Shown: positions 19,549 through 28,525, counted from the first letter of the stretch. The stretch is 64,000 nucleotides of DNA from Streptomyces sp. NBC_00091 (GCF_026343185.1 NZ_JAPEMA010000001.1:434001-498000), one strand, 5' to 3'. A program made the numbers and translations. Notes: generated by a model not told the origin, from the letters alone.

Positions 19549-21078
19549 ATGGCAGACGACTACCTCGTACGCATCGGCAAGCTCATCCGTGACGCCCGGC
19601 AGCACCGGGGCTGGACACAGAGTCAGCTCGCCGACGCCCTCGGCACCAGCCAGAGCGCCGTGAACCGCATCGAACGCGGCAACCAGAACATCAGCCTTGA
19701 GATGATCGCCCGAATCGGTGAAGCACTCGACAGCGAGATCGTCTCCCTGGGCTACGCCGGACCGATGCACCTGCGCGTGGTCGGCGGCCGTCGCCTCTCC
19801 GGCTCCATCGACGTCAAGACGAGCAAGAACGCGTGCGTGGCGCTGCTGTGCGCCTCCCTGCTCAACAAGGGCCGCACCGTCCTGCGGCGGGTGGCCCGCA
19901 TCGAGGAGGTCTACCGGCTCCTCGAAGTCCTGAACTCCATCGGTGTCCGCACCCGCTGGATCAACGAGGGCGTGGACCTGGAGATCGCCCCGCCGGCCCG
20001 TCTCGACATGGAGTCCATCGACGCGGAAGCGGCCGTCCGGACCCGGAGCATCATCATGTTCCTGGGCCCCCTGCTGCACCGGATGGACTCCTTCCAGCTC
20101 CCGTACGCCGGCGGCTGCGACCTCGGCACCCGCACCATCGAGCCCCACATGATCGCCCTGCGCCGCTTCGGCCTGGACATCACCGCGACCGAGGGCATCT
20201 ACCACGCCCAGGTCCTCGCCGGGGTCTCCCCGGACCGCCCGATCGTGCTGACCGAACGCGGGGACACGGTCACCGAGAACGCCCTGCTGGCCGCGGCCCG
20301 CCATGACGGCGTCACCGTCATCCGCAACGCCTCCTCCAACTACATGGTCCAGGACCTGTGCTTCTTCCTGGAGGCGCTGGGCGTCGAGGTCGAGGGCATC
20401 GGCACGACCACCCTCACCGTCCACGGCATCCCGAACATCGACGTGGACGTGGACTACTCCCCCTCCGAGGACCCGGTCGAGGCGATGAGCCTGCTGGCCG
20501 CCGCGGTGGTCACCGAGTCGGAGCTGACGATCCGCCGCGTCCCGATCGAGTTCATGGAGATCGAGCTCGCGGTCCTGGAGGAGATGGGCCTCGACCACGA
20601 CCGCTCGGCGGAGTACGTGGCCGACAACGGCCGCACCCGCCTGGTCGACCTCACCGTCCGCCCCTCGAAGCTCGAAGCCCCGATCGACAAGATCCACCCG
20701 ATGCCCTTCCCGGGGCTGAACATCGACAACGTCCCGTTCTTCGCCGCCATCGCCGCGGTCGCCCAGGGCCAGACCCTGATCCACGACTGGGTGTACGACA
20801 ACCGGGCCATCTACCTGACCGACCTCAACCGCCTCGGCGGCCGCCTCCAGCTCCTGGACCCCCACCGGGTCCTGGTCGAGGGCCCCACCCGCTGGCGCGC
20901 GGCCGAGATGATGTGCCCGCCGGCCCTGCGCCCCGCGGTGGTCGTCCTCCTCGCCATGATGGCCGCCGAAGGCACCTCGGTCCTGCGCAACGTCTACGTC
21001 ATCAACCGCGGCTACGAGGAACTCGCGGAACGCCTCAACTCGGTCGGCGCCCAGATCGAGATCTTCAGGGACATCTAG
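19549..21078 (+). CDS. murA: XRE helix-turn-helix fused to UDP-GlcNAc enolpyruvyl transferase (MurA-like)
   Basis: A 509-residue fusion. Residues 1-65 form an XRE/Cro-type DNA-binding domain (IRDARQHRGWTQSQLADALG, then SQSAVNRIERGNQNIS). Residues about 72-509 are a MurA-type EPSP-synthase fold (LSGSIDVKTSKNACVALLCASLL), which transfers enolpyruvate from PEP to UDP-GlcNAc in peptidoglycan synthesis. The active-site cysteine of MurA appears to be kept at Cys190 (GGCDLGTRTIEPH), so catalysis is plausible, though the asparagine-rich first motif reads KTSKNA rather than the usual KGAKNA. Streptomyces carry this paralogue beside aconitase (SCO5998 as I recall). The ATG has no ribosome site and is probably read from a leaderless message. 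Confidence 0.88.
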   Translation: MADDYLVRIGKLIRDARQHRGWTQSQLADALGTSQSAVNRIERGNQNISLEMIARIGEALDSEIVSLGYAGPMHLRVVGGRRLSGSIDVKTSKNACVALLCASLLNKGRTVLRRVARIEEVYRLLEVLNSIGVRTRWINEGVDLEIAPPARLDMESIDAEAAVRTRSIIMFLGPLLHRMDSFQLPYAGGCDLGTRTIEPHMIALRRFGLDITATEGIYHAQVLAGVSPDRPIVLTERGDTVTENALLAAARHDGVTVIRNASSNYMVQDLCFFLEALGVEVEGIGTTTLTVHGIPNIDVDVDYSPSEDPVEAMSLLAAAVVTESELTIRRVPIEFMEIELAVLEEMGLDHDRSAEYVADNGRTRLVDLTVRPSKLEAPIDKIHPMPFPGLNIDNVPFFAAIAAVAQGQTLIHDWVYDNRAIYLTDLNRLGGRLQLLDPHRVLVEGPTRWRAAEMMCPPALRPAVVVLLAMMAAEGTSVLRNVYVINRGYEELAERLNSVGAQIEIFRDI

Positions 21079-21095
21079 GAAATCGGGCGGAAACC

Positions 21096-21133
21096 GAGGC
21101 CCCCTCACTCTCCGCAGAGCGCGAGGGGGCCTC
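21096..21133 (+). terminator. Terminator of the murA fusion
   Basis: GAGGCCCCCTC (21096-21106) pairs with GAGGGGGCCTC (21123-21133), an 11-bp stem 18 bases after the stop. An alternative stem, CGCAGAG/CTCTGCG (21113-21137), overlaps it. Confidence 0.85.
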
Positions 21134-21134
21134 T

Positions 21135-21343
21135 GCGTTTGATGGGTGGCCCGGTGGGCACCGCGTGGATGGCGTTCGGGGGGACGCTGGATACGACGGT
21201 CACCAGCGGCAACCCGTCAGTAGCTTTCAGATCGAAGATCAGCCCCCTCGCCAGGATCCCGGGCGTAGGGGCCGATTTGTGTGCGCTGGCGTTCAGGCCG
21301 CAGCCGGTCCCAGCCTCCAGGGTGGCGATCTCGCAGTGGAGGA
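21135..21343. other. Unassigned 209-bp stretch, possible gene remnant
   Basis: Short open frames exist on both strands. The minus-strand frame reads ARGLIFDLKATDGLPLVTVV..., which looks protein-like but has no start codon with a ribosome site and ends inside the murA terminator. I do not recognise it. It may be a relic left when the adjacent low-GC pair was inserted. Confidence 0.3.
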
Positions 21344-21365
21344 GGGTCAGACGTTCGTCTGACCC
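21344..21365. terminator. Compact hairpin at the end of the accessory pair
   Basis: GGGTCAGACG-TT-CGTCTGACCC is a perfect 10-bp inverted repeat that overlaps the stop codon of the small membrane protein gene. It probably terminates the minus-strand pair. Confidence 0.7.
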
Positions 21366-21808
21366 CGCCTCATCGGCAGGATCCGCTCCTGCGTCCCGTT
21401 CCCGTCCTGCCAGCGCACGTGGACGGTGAAGCGGCGCGCTCCGCGGTGCGCATCCGCCACCGGAATCCACGGCACGGGATAGCGGGCCCCCTTGTCGAGC
21501 CGCAGGAGCGGGAACTCGTCCTGCGGGGAGTCCGCCAGTTCCACCGCACCGCCCCTGACGTCCTTGACTTCTAGGTCCACCTGCTCAGCCGACGCGGGAC
21601 CGTGGTTCCAGACCACCAGGTGGTATCCGGCCTGCCGGATAGTCCCGTCGGGCAGCTTGATCTTGGCGAACTCGGACGTGCGGTGGAAGTAGGCGGTCAC
21701 CTCGGCGGCGAGCTTCTCGCGCTTGCGCGCGCGGTGCTGGACGTACGCGGTGACAGCCGACACGGCGAGCGCGCAGAGCGCAATCAGGGTGCCTATCCAA
21801 GCGTTCAC
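21347..21808 (-). CDS. Small single-span membrane protein, partner of the kinase-like gene
   Basis: A 153-residue protein of unknown function. Residues 3-23 (AWIGTLIALCALAVSAVTAYV) form one membrane helix, followed by a basic, helical linker (QHRARKREKLAAEV). Residues 50-150 are a beta-rich soluble domain (YHLVVWNHGPASAEQVDLEV, FTVHVRWQDGNGTQ). The N-terminus carries the basic residues after the helix, so the C-terminal domain is probably cytosolic. It starts at GTG 21808, three bases after the stop of the 939-residue gene, so the two are coupled. Small membrane proteins with such domains are common in bacterial conflict and defence cassettes; here that role is inference only. Confidence 0.7.
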   Translation of the reverse strand: MNAWIGTLIALCALAVSAVTAYVQHRARKREKLAAEVTAYFHRTSEFAKIKLPDGTIRQAGYHLVVWNHGPASAEQVDLEVKDVRGGAVELADSPQDEFPLLRLDKGARYPVPWIPVADAHRGARRFTVHVRWQDGNGTQERILPMRRGQTNV

Positions 21809-21811
21809 AGG

Positions 21812-24631
21812 TCAACTACCCTTCTGCAGCCGTACAGCCGCGTTCCACTTGTGCCACAGCGCGGAGGTGATCACCGTACTGAGCGTCAGGGCGAACTTCC
21901 GCTGCTCGAGCGTGAGCGTGGAATAGCGCACCATGGGCAGCAGCGCTCCGGCGAGCGCGAGGTGGTACTCGTCCACCGTTACGGGCCAGTGTCCCTGGCC
22001 GCATCCGATGGTGATCTCCCGGATCCGGCGCGTGACCTGCAGCATGAGTTGCTCCTCCGCAGTGAGCTTCTCGCTCGTGCCGGCTGGCCGGGGCAGCAGC
22101 TCCCCCTTCTCGCCGGCAAGCACGCTGGCGATCCAAGACGCCACCCGCCCGGCGGCCTCCTGGTCCCAGGTGAACACCTGGCACAGCAGGCTCGCCTCGA
22201 GCCGCGCGAAGTCCTTGCACACATGGCCGTCGTGCGCGCTCTCAAAGTCGATGAGCACGGGTTTGGGCTGCTCGTTACTGAGCGTGCACAGCACGTTGTC
22301 AAGATGCAGGTCGCCGTGGGCCAGCACCAGAGTGGTGTCGAAGTCGAGTAGCCCGATGTCGAAGGAGTTGATGATCTCCTCGAACATGCCCTGGCCCGTC
22401 TCGGAGAGCTCGGCGGCGAACCAGAGCGGGTTGACCGTCGCCACTCCAGAGAGCTGCGCCATCGCCTTCCGCAGCCCGGGAGCGGACTCGCCCCACGCGC
22501 TGGTGTCCTGCACTTCAGGTGTGAGCTCCATGCCGAGGTCGGCCTTCACGGCGTCCGCCGTGAGCGCCCTCAGCTCGGTCCTCGCCCAGCTTGCGGGAGA
22601 CTGCTTCCGCGGAGCGGGCGCCGGCCGGAAGACGGGGTACTCCGCCCGGAGGTCGATTCGGTCGCGGCGGCTGTGGGCGAGCCAGGGCCTCATGTTAGTC
22701 AGGAGCAACTTCTCGATGGTCTTAACCGCCATGTCGGGGGATGCCGTACGGATCCAGGAGGTCAGCGTGCGCGGGGTCTCACCCTCCTCGAACGCATAGG
22801 CTGTCTCGACGGCGCGCAGCGGGTCGCCGTTGTCACCGAGATACATCTCCATCGCCTTGGCATCGCATTCGCTCGGCCGGTTGTTGGGATGGAGCCGCTT
22901 CGCGAACGTCCGAAAATTGGCTTCCTCCCGCAACACCTTGTCCCGCTGGTCGATCTTCAGGACGGACCGGGGGCCGTAGCGGGTGGTCAGCAGGTAGGTG
23001 GGCATCCGGCGGTCCTTGAAGAGCCGGCCGTGCACGGTGACCACCTCGCCGTGGGACAGCCCCTGCGCCACCACGGCCCGCAGGACGGGCGTCGGGATCC
23101 GGACAGCTCCGCCAGCGGCGGTAACCAGGGACGTGCCACGAGGAGTCGCGGCGCTGTCATAGGTCCACGGGTTGCTCGCGACGCGCACCTTGCCCGCCGT
23201 CTCGAGCAGCGTGCTGACGCCTTCCTTCCACTCGCCCCGCTCCGCCTGCCCTTCAGAGTTCGCCGAGTGGTCGAATACCACATCGATGACCCAGTGCGCG
23301 CACGTCTCGTCCCATCCGGAGACGCAGGCGAGCGCGAAGCAGGCGCCGTTGCGGCTGCCCTCCTTCTGCCAGTGGCGGAGAAGCAGCTCGGGCCAGGTCG
23401 ACCGGTCGGTCTTCCCGGCCGTATACACCCGCGGGTCGCGGTTGCTCTCCTGGGGAAGAGCGGGGTTGGGCCCAGAGAGCATGAGGTACGTGCCGACGGA
23501 GGCCAGCACGTTGAACCGCAGAGTGGGGTAGCGCTCGAAGAACACCGGCGGGACCTGGTGCGCGACGCGGAGCTGGATCTCCGCGCAGTCGAGGATCAGG
23601 TCGCGGGCCGGGTCCATGAACCTCAGGTTGCTGCTGAGGAAGGCCGTCAGATAGCCCATGAGGTCATGGAGGACGTGCGGCCGGTTCGTGGGGAGGCCGT
23701 TGTCCACCTTCCACATCCAATGGTTGGCGGTGGCCGAGATCACCCAGCGCAGCCGACGCTCGTCCAGGGCCTTCGTCTGGGTGGCGAAGTTCCTCATGGA
23801 ACGGGCCAGGTTCTGCAGGTCCCTGAGGTCGGATGGAATGCCCTGGGGGAAGTACGCCAGGACCGCCTTCGCGTCCTCCTCGAGACGCCTCCCGAGTTCC
23901 CGGTCGAAGGCTCCATGGTGCCTGCTCACCTCCCTGAAGTACGCGAGCATCTCCTCGATCCGCTCGTCGGCGGGAGCCCGGTCTGGCGACCAGTGCGCGG
24001 CCAGTTCATCCACGAGCTCTGCGGCGGTAGCGGCTTCACTCCGCAGCAGCCTGGGCGTGAACCGTTCGTGCCCGCCGACGCCCTCGGAGTCCTCGTCGTC
24101 CTCGGGCTCCCCCGGACCCTCGTCGGACTCCTCGATTTCGTCGAACCTGGCCCTCGGGCGCGCGAGAGGCGTCGTCCTCGGGGCCGGGATGTCCGCGGGG
24201 TCCGAGGTCAGGATCTCGGCGAGGTCCCAGATCGGTTCGTCAGGGCGGGGCGGCAAGTCGTGGAGCTGGAGCGCTCCCAGGTCCTGCAGTCTCTGGGCAC
24301 AGATCTCGCGGTTGCGGGAGATTTCCGCTCCACGGGAGCTGTCGGCATCGGGGTCACCGAGCAGGACCAGATGTCCGACCTGGAGGGCGAGCACGGCTTG
24401 CTTCGCCCCGCCCTGGTTCTCCAGTTCGACGCCCATCCCCTTTAGCCCCGCACCGAGGTAGTAGCGGACGTCGTCGACGGGCCGCCCCTTGCGGTGCAAG
24501 TTGTAGGCGACGGCGAGGTGCCGGGCCGCCCGGAGTGCCCCGGTGGTGCACGACTCAATGCCGGGGTACGTCGCCCCGTCCGGGAAAGGAAACATGGACC
24601 GCGCCCATTCGACGTGCTGGGAAACGTCCAA
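21812..24631 (-). CDS. Large protein with C-terminal aminoglycoside-kinase-like domain
   Basis: A 939-residue protein of unknown function. Its C-terminal 380 residues have a phosphotransferase (APH/choline-kinase) fold: N-lobe lysine in VLKIDQRDK (Lys559) with a following RREEANF-type helix (LREEANFRTFAKRL), catalytic loop HGDLHLDN (772-779, Asp774) and metal-binding VLIDFE (Asp795). The layout resembles the ternary-complex-associated kinase-like domain (TCAD9) of bacterial conflict systems, from memory. The first 550 residues are not recognised; an acidic linker lies near residues 165-190. It starts at TTG 24631, nine bases after GGAGG. GC of sampled stretches (about 65-68%) is below that of the neighbours, suggesting acquisition. 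It may phosphorylate a protein or small molecule in a two-gene defence-like unit. Confidence 0.75.
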   Translation of the reverse strand: MDVSQHVEWARSMFPFPDGATYPGIESCTTGALRAARHLAVAYNLHRKGRPVDDVRYYLGAGLKGMGVELENQGGAKQAVLALQVGHLVLLGDPDADSSRGAEISRNREICAQRLQDLGALQLHDLPPRPDEPIWDLAEILTSDPADIPAPRTTPLARPRARFDEIEESDEGPGEPEDDEDSEGVGGHERFTPRLLRSEAATAAELVDELAAHWSPDRAPADERIEEMLAYFREVSRHHGAFDRELGRRLEEDAKAVLAYFPQGIPSDLRDLQNLARSMRNFATQTKALDERRLRWVISATANHWMWKVDNGLPTNRPHVLHDLMGYLTAFLSSNLRFMDPARDLILDCAEIQLRVAHQVPPVFFERYPTLRFNVLASVGTYLMLSGPNPALPQESNRDPRVYTAGKTDRSTWPELLLRHWQKEGSRNGACFALACVSGWDETCAHWVIDVVFDHSANSEGQAERGEWKEGVSTLLETAGKVRVASNPWTYDSAATPRGTSLVTAAGGAVRIPTPVLRAVVAQGLSHGEVVTVHGRLFKDRRMPTYLLTTRYGPRSVLKIDQRDKVLREEANFRTFAKRLHPNNRPSECDAKAMEMYLGDNGDPLRAVETAYAFEEGETPRTLTSWIRTASPDMAVKTIEKLLLTNMRPWLAHSRRDRIDLRAEYPVFRPAPAPRKQSPASWARTELRALTADAVKADLGMELTPEVQDTSAWGESAPGLRKAMAQLSGVATVNPLWFAAELSETGQGMFEEIINSFDIGLLDFDTTLVLAHGDLHLDNVLCTLSNEQPKPVLIDFESAHDGHVCKDFARLEASLLCQVFTWDQEAAGRVASWIASVLAGEKGELLPRPAGTSEKLTAEEQLMLQVTRRIREITIGCGQGHWPVTVDEYHLALAGALLPMVRYSTLTLEQRKFALTLSTVITSALWHKWNAAVRLQKGS

Positions 24632-24743
24632 CTCGTCTTACCTCCACGCTGGTTGGTGCCCTGATGTCAGGATCCAGACACGCTAGAGGAGGCTTTAGGC
24701 GGCGGGGGCGGAATCTCGCCACAGGTCGGCACCGGCCGATCAC

Positions 24744-24762
24744 GGTCTCCTACCTGGAGACC
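24744..24762. other. Hairpin in the region between the accessory pair and the P450
   Basis: GGTCTCC-TACCT-GGAGACC forms a 7-bp stem. It lies in the 240 bases between two divergently transcribed genes, where no terminator is expected. It may be the old end of a gene displaced by the insert, or an operator. Confidence 0.35.
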
Positions 24763-24871
24763 CCCTAGCGCGGGCGGGTGGCGGGATTCGGCCGGATGGC
24801 TCGTAGGGCCTCGCCCGGAGCGGGGCGGGGCGGGCAGAATCGCCCCATCGGACGGTGTCGAGGGGGCGGCG

Positions 24872-26266
24872 ATGGCGGTAGGGACAGGACCGGAGACGGA
24901 CGGGGCGGGGGCGGGGATTCCCGACCTCGAGGGGGTGCCGCTGCTCGGGTCGCTCTTCGACCTGAAGTCGGACTCCCTCGGCACCTATCTGCGCGCCCGG
25001 CAGCGGCACGGGGACGTCGTACGGATCAGCGCCGGCCCGCCCGGGCTGCGCGCGGAGCTGTACTGCGTCTTCTCGGCGGAGGGCGCCCAGCGGGTGCTGG
25101 CCACGGAGGCGGCCAACTTCCGCAAGGACAACCTCTTCTACCAGGAGCTCCGGGACTCCTTCGGCAACGGCCTGCTGACCAGCCAGGACGAGGACTACCT
25201 GCGCCAGCGCCGGCTGGTGCAGCCGCTGTTCACCCGCCGACGCGTCGACGGCTACGCCGGGGCCGTCGCCGCCGAGACCGAGGCCACCCTCAGCGCCTGG
25301 TCGAAGGCCCGGGACGGGATCGTCGACGTCTCCGCCGAGATGATGCACCTGGCCCTGCGCGCGGTGTCGCGGATCCTCTTCGGCGCCGACGTGGACACCA
25401 CCGTCGACGTCGTCCACCGATGCTTTCCGGTCATCACGGAGTACGTACTGCGCCGCGGCTACTCCCCCGCCAGCTTCCCGCGCACCTGGCCGACCCCGGG
25501 CAACCGGCGGGCCGCCGCCGCGATGGACGAGCTGTACGCCGTCTGCGACCGGATCATCTCCGAGCGGCGCGGGGCGGCCCCGGGCCGGGAGGAGGGCGAG
25601 GACCTGCTGACGCTGCTGGCCGGCGCGCAGAGCGCCGACGACGGCACCTTCGACGCCGCCGAACTCCGCGACCAGGTGCTCGTCTTCCTGCTGGCCGGGC
25701 ACGAGACGACCGCCACCTCGCTGGCCTTCGCCCTGCACCTGCTCGGCCGCCACCCCGAGGAGCAGGCCCGGGCCCGCGAGGAGATCGCGCGGGTGCTGGG
25801 CGACCGTACGCCGGAGGCCTCCGACCTCGAGCGCCTCCCGTACCTCACCCAGGTGCTCAAGGAGGCGATGCGGCTCTACCCCGCCGCCCCGGTGATCGGC
25901 CGCAAGGCCGTCGCCGCCACCGAGGTCGGGGGGCACACCATCCCGGCGGGCGCCGATGTGATCCTGGCCCCCTGGGTGACGCACCGCCACCCCCGTTACT
26001 GGAGCGACCCGGACCGGTTCGACCCCGACCGCTTCGCGCCGGAGGCCGAGGCCGGCCGCCACCGCTACGCCTGGTTCCCCTTCGGCGGCGGCCCGCGCGC
26101 CTGCATCGGGCAGCACTTCTCGATGCTGGAGTCGGTGATCGCGCTGGCGATGGTCCTGCGCGCCTACGAGTTCGAGGCCGTGGACCGGGAGATCCCGGTG
26201 AGCGCCGGGATCACCCTGCGGGCGGAGGGCCCGGCGCGCTGCCGGATCCGCCGCGTGGACGTGTAA
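24872..26266 (+). CDS. Cytochrome P450
   Basis: A haem-thiolate monooxygenase of 464 residues, a class more like CYP102 haem domains and eukaryotic-type P450s than the usual 400-residue Streptomyces enzymes. The oxygen-binding motif AGHETT (275-280), the K-helix ExxR in LKEAMRLYP, the PERF-like DPDRFAPE and the haem loop FGGGPRACIG (Cys411) are all intact. The ATG at 24872 follows GAGGGGG. No ferredoxin or reductase gene lies beside it, so it must borrow redox partners. The substrate is unknown and no biosynthetic gene cluster surrounds it. The next gene is convergent, ten bases beyond the stop. Confidence 0.93.
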   Translation: MAVGTGPETDGAGAGIPDLEGVPLLGSLFDLKSDSLGTYLRARQRHGDVVRISAGPPGLRAELYCVFSAEGAQRVLATEAANFRKDNLFYQELRDSFGNGLLTSQDEDYLRQRRLVQPLFTRRRVDGYAGAVAAETEATLSAWSKARDGIVDVSAEMMHLALRAVSRILFGADVDTTVDVVHRCFPVITEYVLRRGYSPASFPRTWPTPGNRRAAAAMDELYAVCDRIISERRGAAPGREEGEDLLTLLAGAQSADDGTFDAAELRDQVLVFLLAGHETTATSLAFALHLLGRHPEEQARAREEIARVLGDRTPEASDLERLPYLTQVLKEAMRLYPAAPVIGRKAVAATEVGGHTIPAGADVILAPWVTHRHPRYWSDPDRFDPDRFAPEAEAGRHRYAWFPFGGGPRACIGQHFSMLESVIALAMVLRAYEFEAVDREIPVSAGITLRAEGPARCRIRRVDV

Positions 26267-26276
26267 GGGCCTGCGG

Positions 26277-26849
26277 TCAGCGGTAGTCGTCGGGGTGGTC
26301 CTGCATCCAGCTGTTGATCTCGTCCCGGGTGCCGGTCAGGGCGCTCTGGTGCTTCTTCAGGTTCTCGAAGGTGCGGTCGCCGCCGAGTTCCCTGTCGAGC
26401 TTCGCGATCAGGGCGATCGGCTCGGGGAAGTGGCCGGGGCCCTTCGGGTCGGCCTTCATCGCGCGGTCCAGGCGGTGGAGTTCGTCGTAGACCCGGCCGA
26501 GGAAGTAGGCGCAGTTGCCCGGGGTGCAGGAGTCGTTCAGGGTCGCCTGGAGGCCGGCGAAGGCGTCCCGGACGAGCTCGGGCGGCGGGGAGGCCGGGTC
26601 GCCGGCCGGGGTCCGCGAGGCCGTGGGCCCGGTGGTGGGCGCGGTGGTGGGCGCGGGACCGCCCGTACCCGCGGAGCCGGCGGCCGCGGACGGCACGCGG
26701 GCGGCGGAAGCGGAGGCAGGGACGGAGGCCGACGGCGAGGCGGGCGAGGTGGCCTTCGGGTCCGCGCCGCTTCCGCAGGAGACGGTGAAGGCCGCCAGGG
26801 TGACGGTCAGGGCCGTGGCGGCGGCGCCGCGCATGGTGGATCGGAACAT
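26277..26849 (-). CDS. Putative secreted lipoprotein
   Basis: A 190-residue protein of unknown function. It begins MFRSTMRGAAATALTVTLAA and has a lipobox FTVSC (Cys25), so it is probably exported by Sec and lipid-anchored. Residues 30-90 are a low-complexity Ser/Ala/Pro/Thr linker typical of wall-spanning lipoproteins. The C-terminal 100 residues form a helical domain with two cysteines (DSCTPGNCAYFLGRVYDELHR) likely joined by a disulfide. The ATG at 26849 follows GGGGGGAAAACCG. It lies 35 bases after the MFS gene on the same strand and may be co-transcribed. I do not recognise the C-terminal domain. Confidence 0.75.
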   Translation of the reverse strand: MFRSTMRGAAATALTVTLAAFTVSCGSGADPKATSPASPSASVPASASAARVPSAAAGSAGTGGPAPTTAPTTGPTASRTPAGDPASPPPELVRDAFAGLQATLNDSCTPGNCAYFLGRVYDELHRLDRAMKADPKGPGHFPEPIALIAKLDRELGGDRTFENLKKHQSALTGTRDEINSWMQDHPDDYR

Positions 26850-26884
26850 CGGTTTTCCCCCCGGTTTTCGATGATCAGGCGACC

Positions 26885-28450
26885 CTACCTGCCCGGATCC
26901 TCCTGGACGGCGGCCGGGGTGTGATTGCCCTGGAGGCGTTCCAGGTCCGAGGGCCGCACCTGGATCGCGAAGACCGCGATCACCGCCCCGACCAGGGTGA
27001 AGAGCGCCGCCGCCACGAAGGAAGCGCTCACCCCCGAGGCGAGCACCTGGTCGGCCCAGGGCTTGGGGAGCTGTCCGGTGCGGGCGAAGAAGGCCTTCTG
27101 CTCGGGGCTCGCGGCGCCGAGGAAGGCCGTCACCTGGTCCTTGGCCTCGTTGCGGCTGGCCGTGCCGAAGACGGTGACCAGGATCGACAGCCCGAGGGAC
27201 CCGCCCACCTGCTGCATCGAGTTGAGCAGCCCGGACGCGGCGCCGGACTCCCGGTCGGGCACGTCGGACAGGGCCATCAGGGTCAGCGAGACGAACTGCA
27301 GTCCCATGCCGGTGGCGAAGACGAGGATCGGGCCGAGGATGCTGCCGAGGTAGGTCGAGTGGATGTCGGTGAGCGTGAGCCAGCCCAGTCCGGCCGCGCA
27401 GCACAGCGCGCCGGTGACCATGAAGGGCTTGGGCCCGTACTTCGGCAGCAGTTGTGAGGCGGTCCCGGCCGCCACCGCGACCATCACGCTGACCGGCAGG
27501 AAGGCGAGGCCGGCCCGCAGCGGGCTGAAGCCGAGGACGTTCTGCACGAACAGGGTCAGGAAGAAGAACATGCCGAAGATCGCGCAGGCGAGGAAGAGCA
27601 TGATCCCGTACGTCCCGGCCCGGTTGCGGTCGGCGAACATGTGCAGCGGGGTGATCGGCTGGGGCGAGCGCCGCTCGTTGAGGACGAACAGGACCAGCAG
27701 GACCACGGCGGCGGCGAAGGAGCCGAGCGTGAATCCGTCGCGCCAGCCCTCCTGGGAGGCGCGGATGAAGCCGTAGACGAGGGCGACCATGCCGCAGGTG
27801 CCCAGCAGCGCGCCCGCGAAGTCGAAGTGTCCGGGGTGGGGTGCGGACTCGCGCAGGACCTTCGAGGCCAGCAGGGCGATCAGTACGGCGATCGGGACGT
27901 TCACGAAGAGCACCCAGCGCCAGTTGAGCCATTCGACGAGCACCCCGCCCGCGAGGAGTCCGATCGCACCGCCGCCGGCCGAGACGGCGGCGAACACCCC
28001 GAAGGCCCGGTTGCGCGCGGGGCCTTCGCGGAAGGTGGTGGTGATCAGCGCGAGCGAGGTCGGGGAGGCGATGGCTCCGCCGACGCCCTGGAGGGCCCGG
28101 GCGGCCATCAGCTGGCCCGCGTTCTGGGCGAGGCCGCCGAGGAGCGAGGCCAGGCCGAAGAGCAGCACGCCGAAGATGAAGACGCGTTTCCTGCCGAGGA
28201 TGTCCCCGGTGCGCCCGCCGAGGAGGAGCAGCCCGCCGAAGGTGAGGGTGTAGGCGTTGACCACCCACGACAGGCTCTCGGTGGAGAAGTCGAGCGCGGT
28301 CTGGATGTGTGGTAGCGCGATGTTCACGATGGTGATGTCGAGAACGACCATGAGCTGGCAGGAGGCGATCACGACCAGGGCCAGCCCGTTTCCGCTCCCG
28401 CGGACCTTGCCGTCGGTCCCGTTGTTGTTCGGCAGTGCGTTCGGGTCCAC
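26885..28450 (-). CDS. MFS drug:H+ antiporter, DHA2 (14-helix) family
   Basis: A proton-driven exporter of 521 residues with about fourteen membrane segments, EmrB/QacA type. It shows the DHA2 motif D1-like LDITIVNIALPHIQ, motif A GGRTGDILGRKRVF, and motif C in AVSAGGGAIGLLAGG. It begins at GTG 28450 with no ribosome site; the upstream bases allow a leaderless start. It diverges from the dipeptidyl peptidase gene across 82 bases that contain one copy of the hydroxyproline-island operator, so that regulator could affect it. Substrate unknown; antibiotic efflux is the family norm. Whether it belongs to the collagen island is unclear. Confidence 0.9.
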   Translation of the reverse strand: MDPNALPNNNGTDGKVRGSGNGLALVVIASCQLMVVLDITIVNIALPHIQTALDFSTESLSWVVNAYTLTFGGLLLLGGRTGDILGRKRVFIFGVLLFGLASLLGGLAQNAGQLMAARALQGVGGAIASPTSLALITTTFREGPARNRAFGVFAAVSAGGGAIGLLAGGVLVEWLNWRWVLFVNVPIAVLIALLASKVLRESAPHPGHFDFAGALLGTCGMVALVYGFIRASQEGWRDGFTLGSFAAAVVLLVLFVLNERRSPQPITPLHMFADRNRAGTYGIMLFLACAIFGMFFFLTLFVQNVLGFSPLRAGLAFLPVSVMVAVAAGTASQLLPKYGPKPFMVTGALCCAAGLGWLTLTDIHSTYLGSILGPILVFATGMGLQFVSLTLMALSDVPDRESGAASGLLNSMQQVGGSLGLSILVTVFGTASRNEAKDQVTAFLGAASPEQKAFFARTGQLPKPWADQVLASGVSASFVAAALFTLVGAVIAVFAIQVRPSDLERLQGNHTPAAVQEDPGR

Positions 28451-28502
28451 TAGTCGACGCTATGCCCGCCGACCGGGGGTCACCACTCGAATGGTCTATG
28501 CT

Positions 28503-28525
28503 GTGTGACATTGTACATGCCACAC
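28503..28525. promoter_or_regulatory. Island operator, site A (dipeptidyl peptidase / MFS)
   Basis: TGTGACAT-TGTAC-ATGCCACA is a 21-bp near-palindrome, with an additional G-C pair outside. Its core GTGACATTGTAC recurs exactly beside the GntR gene (37372-37383) and with one or two changes at 41321 and 44346. It lies 8 bases before the dipeptidyl peptidase ATG. Confidence 0.7.

Noticed and set aside
21139..21429. A 96-codon plus-strand frame after the murA terminator
   Set aside because: It has no ribosome site, runs antisense into the small membrane protein gene, and the translation turns into Ser/Arg-rich sequence. It may be a relic but is not supported as a gene.
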